Source of the DNA: Mycobacterium sp. | Lineage (GTDB): Bacteria > Actinomycetota > Actinomycetes > Mycobacteriales > Mycobacteriaceae | Length of the DNA stretch: 64,000 nt | Direction of reading: 5' to 3' | Assembly: GCA_016197405.1 (NCBI GenBank) | Contig: JACPVR010000012.1 | Coordinates: 124,001-188,000, forward strand | Part shown: positions 42,376 to 49,533 of the stretch, one piece after another | Layout: every line of letters starts with the position of its first letter | How positions within the stretch are numbered: position 1 is the stretch's first letter | The notes under the pieces: generated by a model | Database searches by the model: none | Seen by the model: only the letters and a program-made list of their open reading frames with translations | What the model was told of the DNA's origin: nothing | Translations under genes and position numbers: made by a program

Positions 42376-43062
42376 ATGAGCCTGGTTGCCGGGCGTGGCC
42401 CGTTCAGCTCCGATCCGGCCGGGTGGTTCACACCGCCGCTGCCCGGCGATATCGTCTTCGTCGAACCCCATCCGCGCCGCATCCAGGCGATCCGCAACGG
42501 GCACAAGGTGATCGACACCGAGGCCGCACTGCTGGTGCATCAGCGGGGCCAGGCGCTGAGCTACGCGTTTCCCCCCGACTGTGTGGGCGAGTTGCCGGCC
42601 GAACCCGAACCGCACGCCCCCGGGTATGTGCGGGTGGCCTGGGATGCGGTGGACACCTGGCTCGAAGAAGGCCGAGCGCTGGTGCACTATCCGCCCAACC
42701 CCTATCACCGGGTGGACTGCCGGCCGACCACTCGCCGGCTGCGTGTCGACGTCGGCGGCCACACGCTGGTCGACACCACCGACACCGTGATCGTCTTCGA
42801 GACCTCGCTGGAGCCCCGGCTCTACGTCGACCCCGCGCAGGTTCGAACCGAGCTGCTGCGCGCCACCGAGACGACGAGCTATTGCAACTACAAGGGTCAC
42901 GCGACGTACTGGGCGGCGATCATCGGCGACACCGTCGTCGACGACGTGGCGTGGAGCTACCCCGATCCGCTTCCCGAAACACTGCCGATCAAGAGCTTCC
43001 TCAGCTTCGACGCCGCCCGCGTCGACATGATCGCCGAACTGCCGCGGTCCGCTACTAACTGA
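42376..43062 (+). CDS. DUF427-family protein
   Basis: This 228-residue protein has two DUF427-like strands-and-helix units. The clearest is in the C-terminal part with the signature SYCNYKGHATYWAAI. The function of DUF427 is unknown; a nucleotidyltransferase-like link has been suggested for some relatives but is not established. The ATG 42376 follows GGGGAGA about 7 bp upstream. It lies 34 bp after the TetR gene and is probably cotranscribed. Its end overlaps the convergent rhomboid gene by 8 bp. Confidence 0.8.
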   Translation: MSLVAGRGPFSSDPAGWFTPPLPGDIVFVEPHPRRIQAIRNGHKVIDTEAALLVHQRGQALSYAFPPDCVGELPAEPEPHAPGYVRVAWDAVDTWLEEGRALVHYPPNPYHRVDCRPTTRRLRVDVGGHTLVDTTDTVIVFETSLEPRLYVDPAQVRTELLRATETTSYCNYKGHATYWAAIIGDTVVDDVAWSYPDPLPETLPIKSFLSFDAARVDMIAELPRSATN

Positions 43063-43921
43063 ACATCGTGATGAGCTGGTGGGTACGCCACCACACCAAT
43101 ACGACGAACAACAGCGCAAGCCCGACGCTTGCACCGACATGTATCGCCATCCGGTTCCGCTGTGGCGCATAGGCATACGCCCATGCCACCACCGCGCCGG
43201 TGATCAGTCCGCCGACATGGCCCTGCCAGCTGATGTTCTGCGAGCTCACCGCGGGCAGCACGAAGGTTATCGCCAGGTTGATGGCGATCAGCCCGATGAC
43301 CCACTTCACGTCGAGATTGAGCCGTTTGCCCACGACGAAGGTCGCGCCGAACAGACCGAAGATCGCACCGGATGCACCCGCGGTCGCCGAGTTCAGCGGT
43401 GAAAGCAGATACACCAGCACCGCGCCGCCGAGCGCGCTGAGCACGTACAGCGCGGTGAACCGCGACCGGCCCAGCCACCGCTCCAGCGGCGGGCCGACCA
43501 CGTAGAGCGCCCACATGTTGAACAGGATGTGCGTGACGCTGTAGTGCAGGAAGGCCGAGGTGAACAACCGGTAGAGCTCGCCGTCGGCCACCGCGGGCGG
43601 CCACAGCGTCAGCTGGCGCTCCAACGTCGCCGACGAGGTCTGCAGGATGAACATCACCACGTTGACGGCGATCAGCGCGTACGTGACCACCGGGGTGCCG
43701 GGTGCCTCCCTACCGCCGAAGACGGTGCGCGGTTCGCGGATCGTCTGGGCACCGGCGTGCACGCAGTCGACGCACTGGTGGCCGACCGATGCGGCCACCA
43801 TGCACTCCGGGCAGATGTAGCGCTGGCATCGGGTGCACTGGATATAGGTGGGACGGTCCGGATGCCGGTAGCACGTCGGCGCCTGGGCCTGGTACTGCGG
43901 CGGCGGATACGGAGTACTCAT
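43055..43921 (-). CDS. Rhomboid-family intramembrane serine protease
   Basis: This 288-residue membrane protease has the catalytic serine in GASGAIFG (S184) and the histidine in QGHVGG (H235). The HYSVTHILFNMWAL helix precedes the serine helix, and about six transmembrane segments follow residue 79. The N-terminus is a cysteine-rich zinc-ribbon-like region (C17, C29, C32, C37, C40, C50, C53 with H20 and H48), as in several mycobacterial rhomboids. The ATG at 43921 shares its A with the TGA of a 37-residue gene upstream. Confidence 0.9.
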   Translation of the reverse strand: MSTPYPPPQYQAQAPTCYRHPDRPTYIQCTRCQRYICPECMVAASVGHQCVDCVHAGAQTIREPRTVFGGREAPGTPVVTYALIAVNVVMFILQTSSATLERQLTLWPPAVADGELYRLFTSAFLHYSVTHILFNMWALYVVGPPLERWLGRSRFTALYVLSALGGAVLVYLLSPLNSATAGASGAIFGLFGATFVVGKRLNLDVKWVIGLIAINLAITFVLPAVSSQNISWQGHVGGLITGAVVAWAYAYAPQRNRMAIHVGASVGLALLFVVLVWWRTHQLITMFS

Positions 43922-44034
43922 CACCACCGAAGATAGCTGTCGGTCCGACGCAATGCGGCGACCGAGCGGTTGCGGTGCACCGTCGCTTCGGCGAAATCAG
44001 TCAGCCCTGGCCGCTCGGCGACACCGGTGCTCAT
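43921..44034 (-). CDS. 37-residue small protein, coupled at both ends
   Basis: The ATG at 44034 overlaps the SnoaL-like stop (ATGA), and the TGA at 43921-43923 overlaps the rhomboid ATG (TGATG). It fills the entire gap between those genes. The product is soluble, with a basic and acidic mix (HRNRSVAALRRTD) and no membrane helix. Codon use is GC-rich like its neighbours. I do not recognise it. It may simply keep ribosomes moving through the operon, or be a real small protein. Confidence 0.6.
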   Translation of the reverse strand: MSTGVAERPGLTDFAEATVHRNRSVAALRRTDSYLRW

Positions 44035-44444
44035 GTCTGCCCCACCGTGGTCATCCAGACGGCGGTGAATCGCCTGCGGGCAATCCGCCAGCCATCCACG
44101 GCCCGCACCAGCTCATCGTCGTAGAAGCCGGCGGCGTTGACACCGGCGGTGTTGTCGGAGGACAGCACCAACACGTCGACGTAACTGCGGGCCTGTGCCC
44201 GGTCACCGTTCACGGTGACGGCGATATTGCTCAGACGGTGCAAGGTGTGACCGGCCTGCGCGTGGGCCTGCACCATGAATTCGGTGACGGCCTCGACACC
44301 GCGCCAACTTCCGATCTTGCCGTAATCGAGCTCGCAGTCCTCGGCGAAGACGTTCCGGAACAGCGACCAGTCGCGTCGATCGATGCCGGTCGCATAGCGG
44401 ATCAGGACATCGGAAACATCTTGACGGTCTTGATGATCGGTCAT
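44031..44444 (-). CDS. SnoaL-like (NTF2-fold) protein
   Basis: This 137-residue protein has the SnoaL/NTF2 pattern: DVLIRYATGIDRRDWSLFRNVFAEDCELDY at the start, with a tyrosine/aspartate pair typical of such cyclase- or isomerase-like pockets, and WRIARRRFTAVW at the end. Catalysis is not certain. It overlaps the next small gene as ATGA. It is close to, but on the other strand from, another SnoaL-like gene at 44700. Confidence 0.75.
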   Translation of the reverse strand: MTDHQDRQDVSDVLIRYATGIDRRDWSLFRNVFAEDCELDYGKIGSWRGVEAVTEFMVQAHAQAGHTLHRLSNIAVTVNGDRAQARSYVDVLVLSSDNTAGVNAAGFYDDELVRAVDGWRIARRRFTAVWMTTVGQT

Positions 44445-44641
44445 GTGCGATCCCCAATCGGATGGGCGATGCTGCGTGCCGTGTGGAGGACCTCGGCAAC
44501 GGCGTCGAGAGTTGTCACATTGCCCGGGCCGGGCAGCGGATCGAGGCTACCCGCAGTGATCGCGTCCAGGGTGCCGTACCCGATCCTGGGGCCATCGGTA
44601 GGAAAGCGGTCCGCGGGGCCGCCACAGTGACCTGACCGGGT
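44441..44641 (-). pseudogene. Possible gene remnant lacking a start codon
   Basis: An open frame of 66 sense codons ends in a TGA that overlaps the SnoaL-like ATG (ATGA), as operon genes here do. Its codons are GC-rich in third position. It has no ATG or GTG near its 5' end; the first is an internal GTG 26 codons from the stop, and TAA closes the frame upstream. The TAA lies within operator site 7. It may be the C-terminal remnant of a lost gene. I cannot assign a family. Confidence 0.35.
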
Positions 44642-44666
44642 TTACATAGGAAGCCAACAATGTCAC
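44641..44666 (-). promoter_or_regulatory. GTGAC-N16-GTAAA operator, site 7 of 7
   Basis: On the plus strand TTTAC (44641-44645), 16 bases and GTCAC (44662-44666). It is the mirror of GTGAC-N16-GTAAA. It lies 33 bp before ATG 44700 of the second SnoaL-like gene (9 bp before an in-frame ATG at 44676). Confidence 0.55.
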
Positions 44667-44699
44667 GCTGACGATATGACTGAGAAGGCCGGCGAAACG

Positions 44700-45188
44700 A
44701 TGGCCGATGCCACCTTGCTGCTGGAAACCGAAGCGATCAAACAACTCAAGGCCCGGTATTGCCGTCATCTGGACACCAAGGACTGGACCGCCTGGCGGGC
44801 GTTGTTCACCGACGACTTCGTCAGTGACACCTCGGAGGCCGGCGGCACGTTCATCGCCGGTGCCGACGACTTCGTCGCGTTCACCCGCAAGAACATCGGC
44901 AAGCCCACACAACCCACTGCGCATCAGGTGCACGCTCCGGAGATCGAGTTGCTGTCACCGACCTCGGCACGCGGGGTGTGGGCGCTACAGGACGTCGTGA
45001 GATTCGCCTCGGGGCTCAATCTCGTCGGCTACGGCCACTATCACGAGACCTATGAGAAGACCGCCGGCCAATGGCGGATCAAATCCTCCAAGCTGACCCG
45101 GCTGCGGGAGGACATCGTGACACCGGTGTTCTCGCTGTACATCTCCGAGCGGGTGCGCAACATCCTGGCCCGGGCGGCACGCCGATGA
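44700..45188 (+). CDS. SnoaL-like (NTF2-fold) protein
   Basis: From the ATG at 44700 this is a 162-residue SnoaL_4-type protein with LKARYCRHLDTKDWTAWRALFTDDFVSD near the start and YETYEKTAGQWRIKSSKLTRLRED near the end. The ATG 44700 is preferred because AGAAGG lies about 12 bp upstream, but an ATG 24 bp earlier (44676) is also in frame. Its stop overlaps the epimerase ATG. Many such proteins in catabolic clusters act as dehydratases or isomerases on ring substrates. Confidence 0.75.
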   Translation: MADATLLLETEAIKQLKARYCRHLDTKDWTAWRALFTDDFVSDTSEAGGTFIAGADDFVAFTRKNIGKPTQPTAHQVHAPEIELLSPTSARGVWALQDVVRFASGLNLVGYGHYHETYEKTAGQWRIKSSKLTRLREDIVTPVFSLYISERVRNILARAARR

Positions 45189-46288
45189 CCGTAGACACCG
45201 TCCTGGTCACCGGCGCCTTCGGTCAGGTCGGACGCCGCTGCGCGCAGATCCTGCTGGAACGCGGCCGCACCGTGATCGCGCTCGACCTGCGCACCGAAAG
45301 ATCCGAGTCCGCCGCGGGTGAGCTCGCCGCCTCCGGTCAGGGCACGCTGATCCCGGCCTATGTCGACCTGCTCGACGCGGCCGCCGTCGACGCGTTGGTC
45401 GCCGAGCACCGTCCCGGTGCGATCGTCCACCTGGCGGCCATCTTCGCGCCGCAGTCCTACCGCGACCCGAGCCTGGCCCGAAAGGTCAACGTCGGCGGCA
45501 CCCAGACACTGCTGAACGCCGCCCGCAACCTTGCCGAGCCTCCGCTTTTCCTGTTCGCCTCCAGCGCGTCGGTCTACGGCTCGCGAAACCCGTACCGGTA
45601 TCCAGAGCGCATCACCCCGCAGACACCGGTCAATCCGATCGATCAGTACGGGCAGGACAAGGTGCTCGCCGAGGCTGCCATCCGCGACAGCGGCCTGCCC
45701 GCGGCACTGCTGCGGCTGGCGGGCATCATCTCGCCCGACGCGCAGACCAATATCAACGGTGACTACCTAGCGTTGATGCGCGCGACACCGGGCGACAACC
45801 GGATGCACGCCGTCGATGCCAGGGATGTGGCGCTGGCGTTCGCCAACGGGGTCGACCGCGGTTCGGCCATCGCAGGCAAGGTACTGCTGATCGGTGGTGA
45901 CGAAAGTTACGTCATGCTGCACCGCACACTCGAAGACGACATGATGGCCGCCGTCGGCCTGGGCCGCCTCGGCCCGTCGGCGAGCCTGCCTGGTGATCCC
46001 GATGACGACGGCGGGTGGAGTTTCACCGGTTGGTACGACACCACCGAAGCGCAGGCCCTCCTGCAGTTCCAGCAGCACAGCTGGCCTGAGACCGTGGCTT
46101 GGGTGGGCGAGGCGGTGGGCCGTGGCCGCATAGCCCTCAAGGTGCTCGGGCCGGTCCTGCGACCGGCCGTCCGTACCGCACTGAAGGTGCAGCGGCGTCG
46201 CGACGGCCGCGGCCGCTATGCCGATCCGTGGGCACTGATCACCAAGAAGTACGGCGCTGAGGCGTTGGCAGTGCCGACAAACGCTTAG
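45185..46288 (+). CDS. NAD-dependent epimerase/dehydratase-family protein (extended SDR)
   Basis: This 367-residue protein has a Rossmann motif LVTGAFGQVGRR at the N-terminus, the NVGGTQTLLNAA helix, the serine in FASSASVYGSRN and YGQDK as the catalytic Tyr/Lys. The C-terminal 60 residues (ending RGRYADPWALITKKYG) are basic and unlike typical epimerases. It is linked to the SnoaL-like gene by ATGA. 3-beta-hydroxysteroid dehydrogenases share this fold, so a sterol substrate is possible. Confidence 0.78.
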   Translation: MTVDTVLVTGAFGQVGRRCAQILLERGRTVIALDLRTERSESAAGELAASGQGTLIPAYVDLLDAAAVDALVAEHRPGAIVHLAAIFAPQSYRDPSLARKVNVGGTQTLLNAARNLAEPPLFLFASSASVYGSRNPYRYPERITPQTPVNPIDQYGQDKVLAEAAIRDSGLPAALLRLAGIISPDAQTNINGDYLALMRATPGDNRMHAVDARDVALAFANGVDRGSAIAGKVLLIGGDESYVMLHRTLEDDMMAAVGLGRLGPSASLPGDPDDDGGWSFTGWYDTTEAQALLQFQQHSWPETVAWVGEAVGRGRIALKVLGPVLRPAVRTALKVQRRRDGRGRYADPWALITKKYGAEALAVPTNA

Positions 46289-46291
46289 ACT
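46286..46291 (+). promoter_or_regulatory. -10 box for a leaderless transcript
   Basis: TAGACT matches TANNNT and begins in the stop codon of the epimerase gene. It ends 8 bp before GTG 46300, the right distance for a transcript starting at or just before the start codon. No ribosome-binding site precedes the GTG. Confidence 0.4.
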
Positions 46292-46299
46292 GTCTTACT

Positions 46300-46800
46300 G
46301 TGAGGCTCTCCAACGCACCCCTGATTGCGACGACAGCGCTGCTCATCGGCTGTTTTGCGCCCGCTGCGCTGGCGTCCGCCGATCCGGCTCCCGCGCCGGC
46401 ACCATCCCCGGCGCCGGCTCCCGCGCCGGCCACGATCGCCAGTAACGGCACCTTCACGGTGGGCAAGGACATCCAGCCGGGCACCTACAGCTCGGCGGGC
46501 CCCGTCGACGACGGCGCCTGCTATTGGAAGCGCACCAGCGGCGACACCATGGTCGACAACGCGATGACCAAGAAACCGCAGATCGTGCAGATCCTGGCCA
46601 CCGACACCACGTTCAAGACCAGCGACTGCCAGCCGTGGCAGAAGATCGACGACTGCCTGCCCGGTTGCGGACCGGCCGCCATGAACCCCGGCGATCTGCT
46701 CTCTCAGCTGGGCGGGATGCTGCTGCGCGGTCCCGGAACACCGCCCGCGCCTGGCGCGGCACCGGCTCCGGGTGCAGCCGAGGCGCCGCCGGCCGGCTGA
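46300..46800 (+). CDS. Secreted Pro/Ala-rich mycobacterial protein
   Basis: This 166-residue protein has a signal peptide (hydrophobic 8-25, cleavage probably after ALASA near 26). A Pro-Ala low-complexity stretch follows, then a compact domain of about 85 residues (TFTVGKDIQPGTYSSAG...CYWKRTSGD) with four cysteines that could form disulphides, and a second Pro/Ala-rich tail. The TVGxDIxPGTY segment is found in several secreted actinobacterial proteins of unknown function. Confidence 0.75.
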   Translation: MRLSNAPLIATTALLIGCFAPAALASADPAPAPAPSPAPAPAPATIASNGTFTVGKDIQPGTYSSAGPVDDGACYWKRTSGDTMVDNAMTKKPQIVQILATDTTFKTSDCQPWQKIDDCLPGCGPAAMNPGDLLSQLGGMLLRGPGTPPAPGAAPAPGAAEAPPAG

Positions 46801-46807
46801 TGCCGTC

Positions 46808-47452
46808 CTAGTTCACCGGTACATCGATGATGGGCCGCCGTTCAGCGGCACCCGGTCCGTCGAAATGCCACCACTCGCCGGCATAGACCTGCAGTCCACC
46901 CGCGGCCATCGCCTCACGGAGCCGGGCCCGGTTCTGTTGCGCGACGGCACTGACATCCTCGGTGGCGTAGGCGTGTGCCCGGGGCGAGAAATCGTCGAAA
47001 TCGGTACCCATGTCCGCGCCGGCGATCGTCACGTCGACCGACCTGCCCGATTCGTGACTCTTCGAATACGGCCCGGGTTGTGCCACCCAGTTGGGATCGG
47101 ACACCACATCGAACATCCGCACCTGGACACTGTGCGGGCGGTAGCAGTCCCAGAACATCAATGTCGCGCCCTGCGCCCGCAACAGTTCTGCGGCGCGGGC
47201 CAGCCCCGGAACCAGCGATTCGTGGATCAGGCAACGCGCGTCGGCGGGATACAGCGGTGCGCCGACGAAATTGTTCGCCCCTGCGTAGCGCAGATCGATG
47301 ACGGCATCGGGCACCGCCGTGCGGACATCGACCAAACCGACGGCACGGGCGGCCGCCGATACCGGCGGCACATCCCCGGGGGCCGAGTGTGCTTGGGGTG
47401 CAACGCACATCGCGCAGGCCAGCGCGACAGCCGGGACGAACGCGAGTCGCAT
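46808..47452 (-). CDS. Secreted VanX-like D-Ala-D-Ala dipeptidase (M15D)
   Basis: This 214-residue protein has a signal peptide ending near residue 23 and an M15D zinc peptidase domain. Zinc and catalytic residues are H133, D140 and H196 with E193 in EWWHF, and R105 in WDCYRP takes the place of the VanX arginine. Mycobacterial relatives act in peptidoglycan turnover, not in vancomycin resistance. It converges on the Pro/Ala-rich protein with 7 bp between. Confidence 0.85.
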   Translation of the reverse strand: MRLAFVPAVALACAMCVAPQAHSAPGDVPPVSAAARAVGLVDVRTAVPDAVIDLRYAGANNFVGAPLYPADARCLIHESLVPGLARAAELLRAQGATLMFWDCYRPHSVQVRMFDVVSDPNWVAQPGPYSKSHESGRSVDVTIAGADMGTDFDDFSPRAHAYATEDVSAVAQQNRARLREAMAAGGLQVYAGEWWHFDGPGAAERRPIIDVPVN

Positions 47453-47457
47453 GCCGA

Positions 47458-48588
47458 TCAGCCTAACGAGCGTTGCCCGTTGTCCCGAATTCCGCGGTAG
47501 ATACCGCGCCGCACGATGAGCGGTTGCAGGACCCGGTCGATCGACCAGGATGGGAAGCGGAAGGCGTGGCCGGACGGGGCGAAGACCTCCAGCCCGTCGG
47601 GTTGCACACCGAGCACCGATCCCCAGCGTTGTTTGGGCGGGCGGTAGCTGCGCAGCGGTTTACCGGTGAAACCCGCGCGAATGTTGTGGGCCAGCAGCCC
47701 GTCGGCACGGTTGCGCGCCGAGCTGCGCAGGGCATCGGTGGCCGCCACATCCCCGATCGCGTAGACGTCGGGATGCCCTGGCACCTGGAGTTCGGGGGTG
47801 ACGGTGACGAACCCGGCCTCGTCGAGCAGTTCGGGTGGCAGCCAGTCGGTGTTCGGTTGCACCCGGCCGATGGCCCACAGCACGGCATCGGCCGACGCCG
47901 GTGTCTGTCCGGAACTCCAGGTCACCGGCTCGGCGGTGATGGCCGCACCGGTGAAACCGTCGGGCAGGGCGGCCCGGTGGCCGGGGTGCAAACCCACACC
48001 GGCCTCGGTGAGCTTGCGCTCGATCCGGGTCCAGATGCGCGGGTGGTGTTCGGCCAGCGCGCGTTCACCCGGGAAGTACAGGTCGACCCGCTTGTCGGGC
48101 CACGTGATCGCCAGGTTGGCGGCGCTGCTCACCGCTGCCGCTCCGCCACCCACCACGATGATCGACGCGGCGTGCGCCAGGCGGTCATGCGCCTCGCGCA
48201 GGTCGGCCCCGATCTCGTTGGGCGACTGGATATCCGGACGCCGCCAGAAACCGTTGCTGACACCGGTCGAGATGACCAGCGCGTCATAGTCATGAACCGT
48301 GTCGTCGTCGTCGGCGCCGCGGACGAACACCTGGCGGGCACCGAGGTCGACACCGGTGAGCGCACCGTGCACCGTGGTGACCCGATCGAGTCCACGGAAC
48401 CGGTCGAACGGGATCCAGTAATCGCGTGCCCAGTCCTGCGGCCGGCTCAACCGCACCCCGAGTTCCTGTCCGCTGACCAAGGCGGGTTTCACCGAGATAC
48501 CCACCACGTCGGTATGGCGCGCCAGCTTGATCGCGGTGAGGATGCCGCTGTCGCCCAGGCCCGCGACGACGACACGTCTGCGACTCAT
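47458..48588 (-). CDS. FAD/NAD(P)-dependent oxidoreductase (NDH-2/AIF-like)
   Basis: This 376-residue protein has an N-terminal Rossmann site VVVAGLGDSGILTA with the second glycine varied, a second dinucleotide site IIVVGGGAAAVSSAANLA in the middle, and the FAD-contacting VYAIGDVAATD near residue 285. It is of the pyridine-nucleotide disulphide oxidoreductase class, without the redox-active CxxxxC. It may act as a quinone reductase or in redox of a small carrier. The ATG 48588 overlaps the upstream membrane protein stop (ATGA). Confidence 0.8.
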   Translation of the reverse strand: MSRRRVVVAGLGDSGILTAIKLARHTDVVGISVKPALVSGQELGVRLSRPQDWARDYWIPFDRFRGLDRVTTVHGALTGVDLGARQVFVRGADDDDTVHDYDALVISTGVSNGFWRRPDIQSPNEIGADLREAHDRLAHAASIIVVGGGAAAVSSAANLAITWPDKRVDLYFPGERALAEHHPRIWTRIERKLTEAGVGLHPGHRAALPDGFTGAAITAEPVTWSSGQTPASADAVLWAIGRVQPNTDWLPPELLDEAGFVTVTPELQVPGHPDVYAIGDVAATDALRSSARNRADGLLAHNIRAGFTGKPLRSYRPPKQRWGSVLGVQPDGLEVFAPSGHAFRFPSWSIDRVLQPLIVRRGIYRGIRDNGQRSLG

Positions 48589-49475
48589 GACGCCACCCGC
48601 CGTGGCGGTCGCGGCAAGAACCGGGACACCCGGTCGATGACCGCTTGATAGGACGGTCGGCGTGCCAGGCTGCGCTCCTCCATCATCGGGATGCTCGCGC
48701 CGAGGAACATCGCCAGGATCGCGGCAGCACCGATGATGAGCCACCACCAGTCCGCCGGTGCGGCCGCCACCCCGAACAGGGCCATCGCCAGCCAGAAGCT
48801 GAACTCGCCGAAATAATTCGGGTGCCGCGACCAGGCCCACAGTCCGCGGTCCATCGCCTCGCCGGGTCTGCGATCGCGGACGAACCGATGCATCTGGACG
48901 TCGGCGACGAGTTCGAGTGCCACCGCAGCCAGACCGAGCACGAATGCGATCCAGGTCAGCCAGCCCAGGCCCGCACCGGGCCGGGTCACCGCGACGTACA
49001 CCGGGACCATGCCGAGGAACACCTGGAACGTCGGGATCAGGTGGATGGCGAACAGGTCGGCGAAGAACTCCCAGCGCCCGGCGCGCTCCTTGAACATCGG
49101 GTAACGCCAATCCTCGTGATGCAGTCCGGGGAACGCGTACACCCAGTTCGCCGTCAGCCGCACCGCCCACAGCACCACCACGATCGCGACCAGCCAGCAT
49201 CGCAACTGGTCGACACCGGGGCCGGCCTGACTCCACCAGTAGAACAGCAGCAGCGGTGGGATGACGCTCCAATAGGCGTCGTAGAAGCTGGAATTGCGGT
49301 ACACCCGGCTGAAACCGAACACCACCAACGTCGCCAGCACATCGGCGATCAAGGTGTCCAGCCACAGCCGGCCCGTCGCCGGTCCCCACACCAGCCAGGC
49401 CGCCGCAACGGCGATCGCCACGACATAAGCCTCGGTGACGACGGTCAACGACCGCGCCTTTGTCATCGTCGACAT
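48585..49475 (-). CDS. DUF1295 membrane protein (steroid 5-alpha-reductase-like fold)
   Basis: This 296-residue protein has about seven hydrophobic segments, and its C-terminal part carries the DUF1295 signature GLWAWSRHPNYFGE. That motif is shared with steroid 5-alpha-reductases and isoprenylcysteine methyltransferases, enzymes that bind NADPH or SAM in the membrane. Its activity is unknown. It is cotranscribed with the FAD oxidoreductase, which could supply or take electrons. Confidence 0.83.
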   Translation of the reverse strand: MSTMTKARSLTVVTEAYVVAIAVAAAWLVWGPATGRLWLDTLIADVLATLVVFGFSRVYRNSSFYDAYWSVIPPLLLFYWWSQAGPGVDQLRCWLVAIVVVLWAVRLTANWVYAFPGLHHEDWRYPMFKERAGRWEFFADLFAIHLIPTFQVFLGMVPVYVAVTRPGAGLGWLTWIAFVLGLAAVALELVADVQMHRFVRDRRPGEAMDRGLWAWSRHPNYFGEFSFWLAMALFGVAAAPADWWWLIIGAAAILAMFLGASIPMMEERSLARRPSYQAVIDRVSRFLPRPPRRVAS

Positions 49476-49533
49476 TGCCGAAGCCTAGCCCGGCTAGGTT
49501 CTTGTGCAGCAGAACCCAGTGAAGGAGCGCCAG

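Noticed and set aside
22534..44666. Reading GTGACA-N16-TAAAGK at the seven sites as a -35/-10 promoter class
   Set aside because: The hexamers look promoter-like, but the GTGAC-to-GTAAA direction points away from the nearest catabolic gene at sites 1, 2, 5 and 7 and only some sites have TANNNT. A two-way operator explains position and symmetry better. It remains a possible alternative for site 4.
46808..47452. Vancomycin resistance vanX
   Set aside because: No vanH, vanA or vanRS genes are nearby, and secreted VanX-like dipeptidases are normal in mycobacteria.
47625..47645. A TTTGGGCGGG string resembling the end of the REP-like element
   Set aside because: Only the last ten bases match; it is inside the FAD oxidoreductase coding sequence, encodes conserved-looking residues and lacks the rest of the element.
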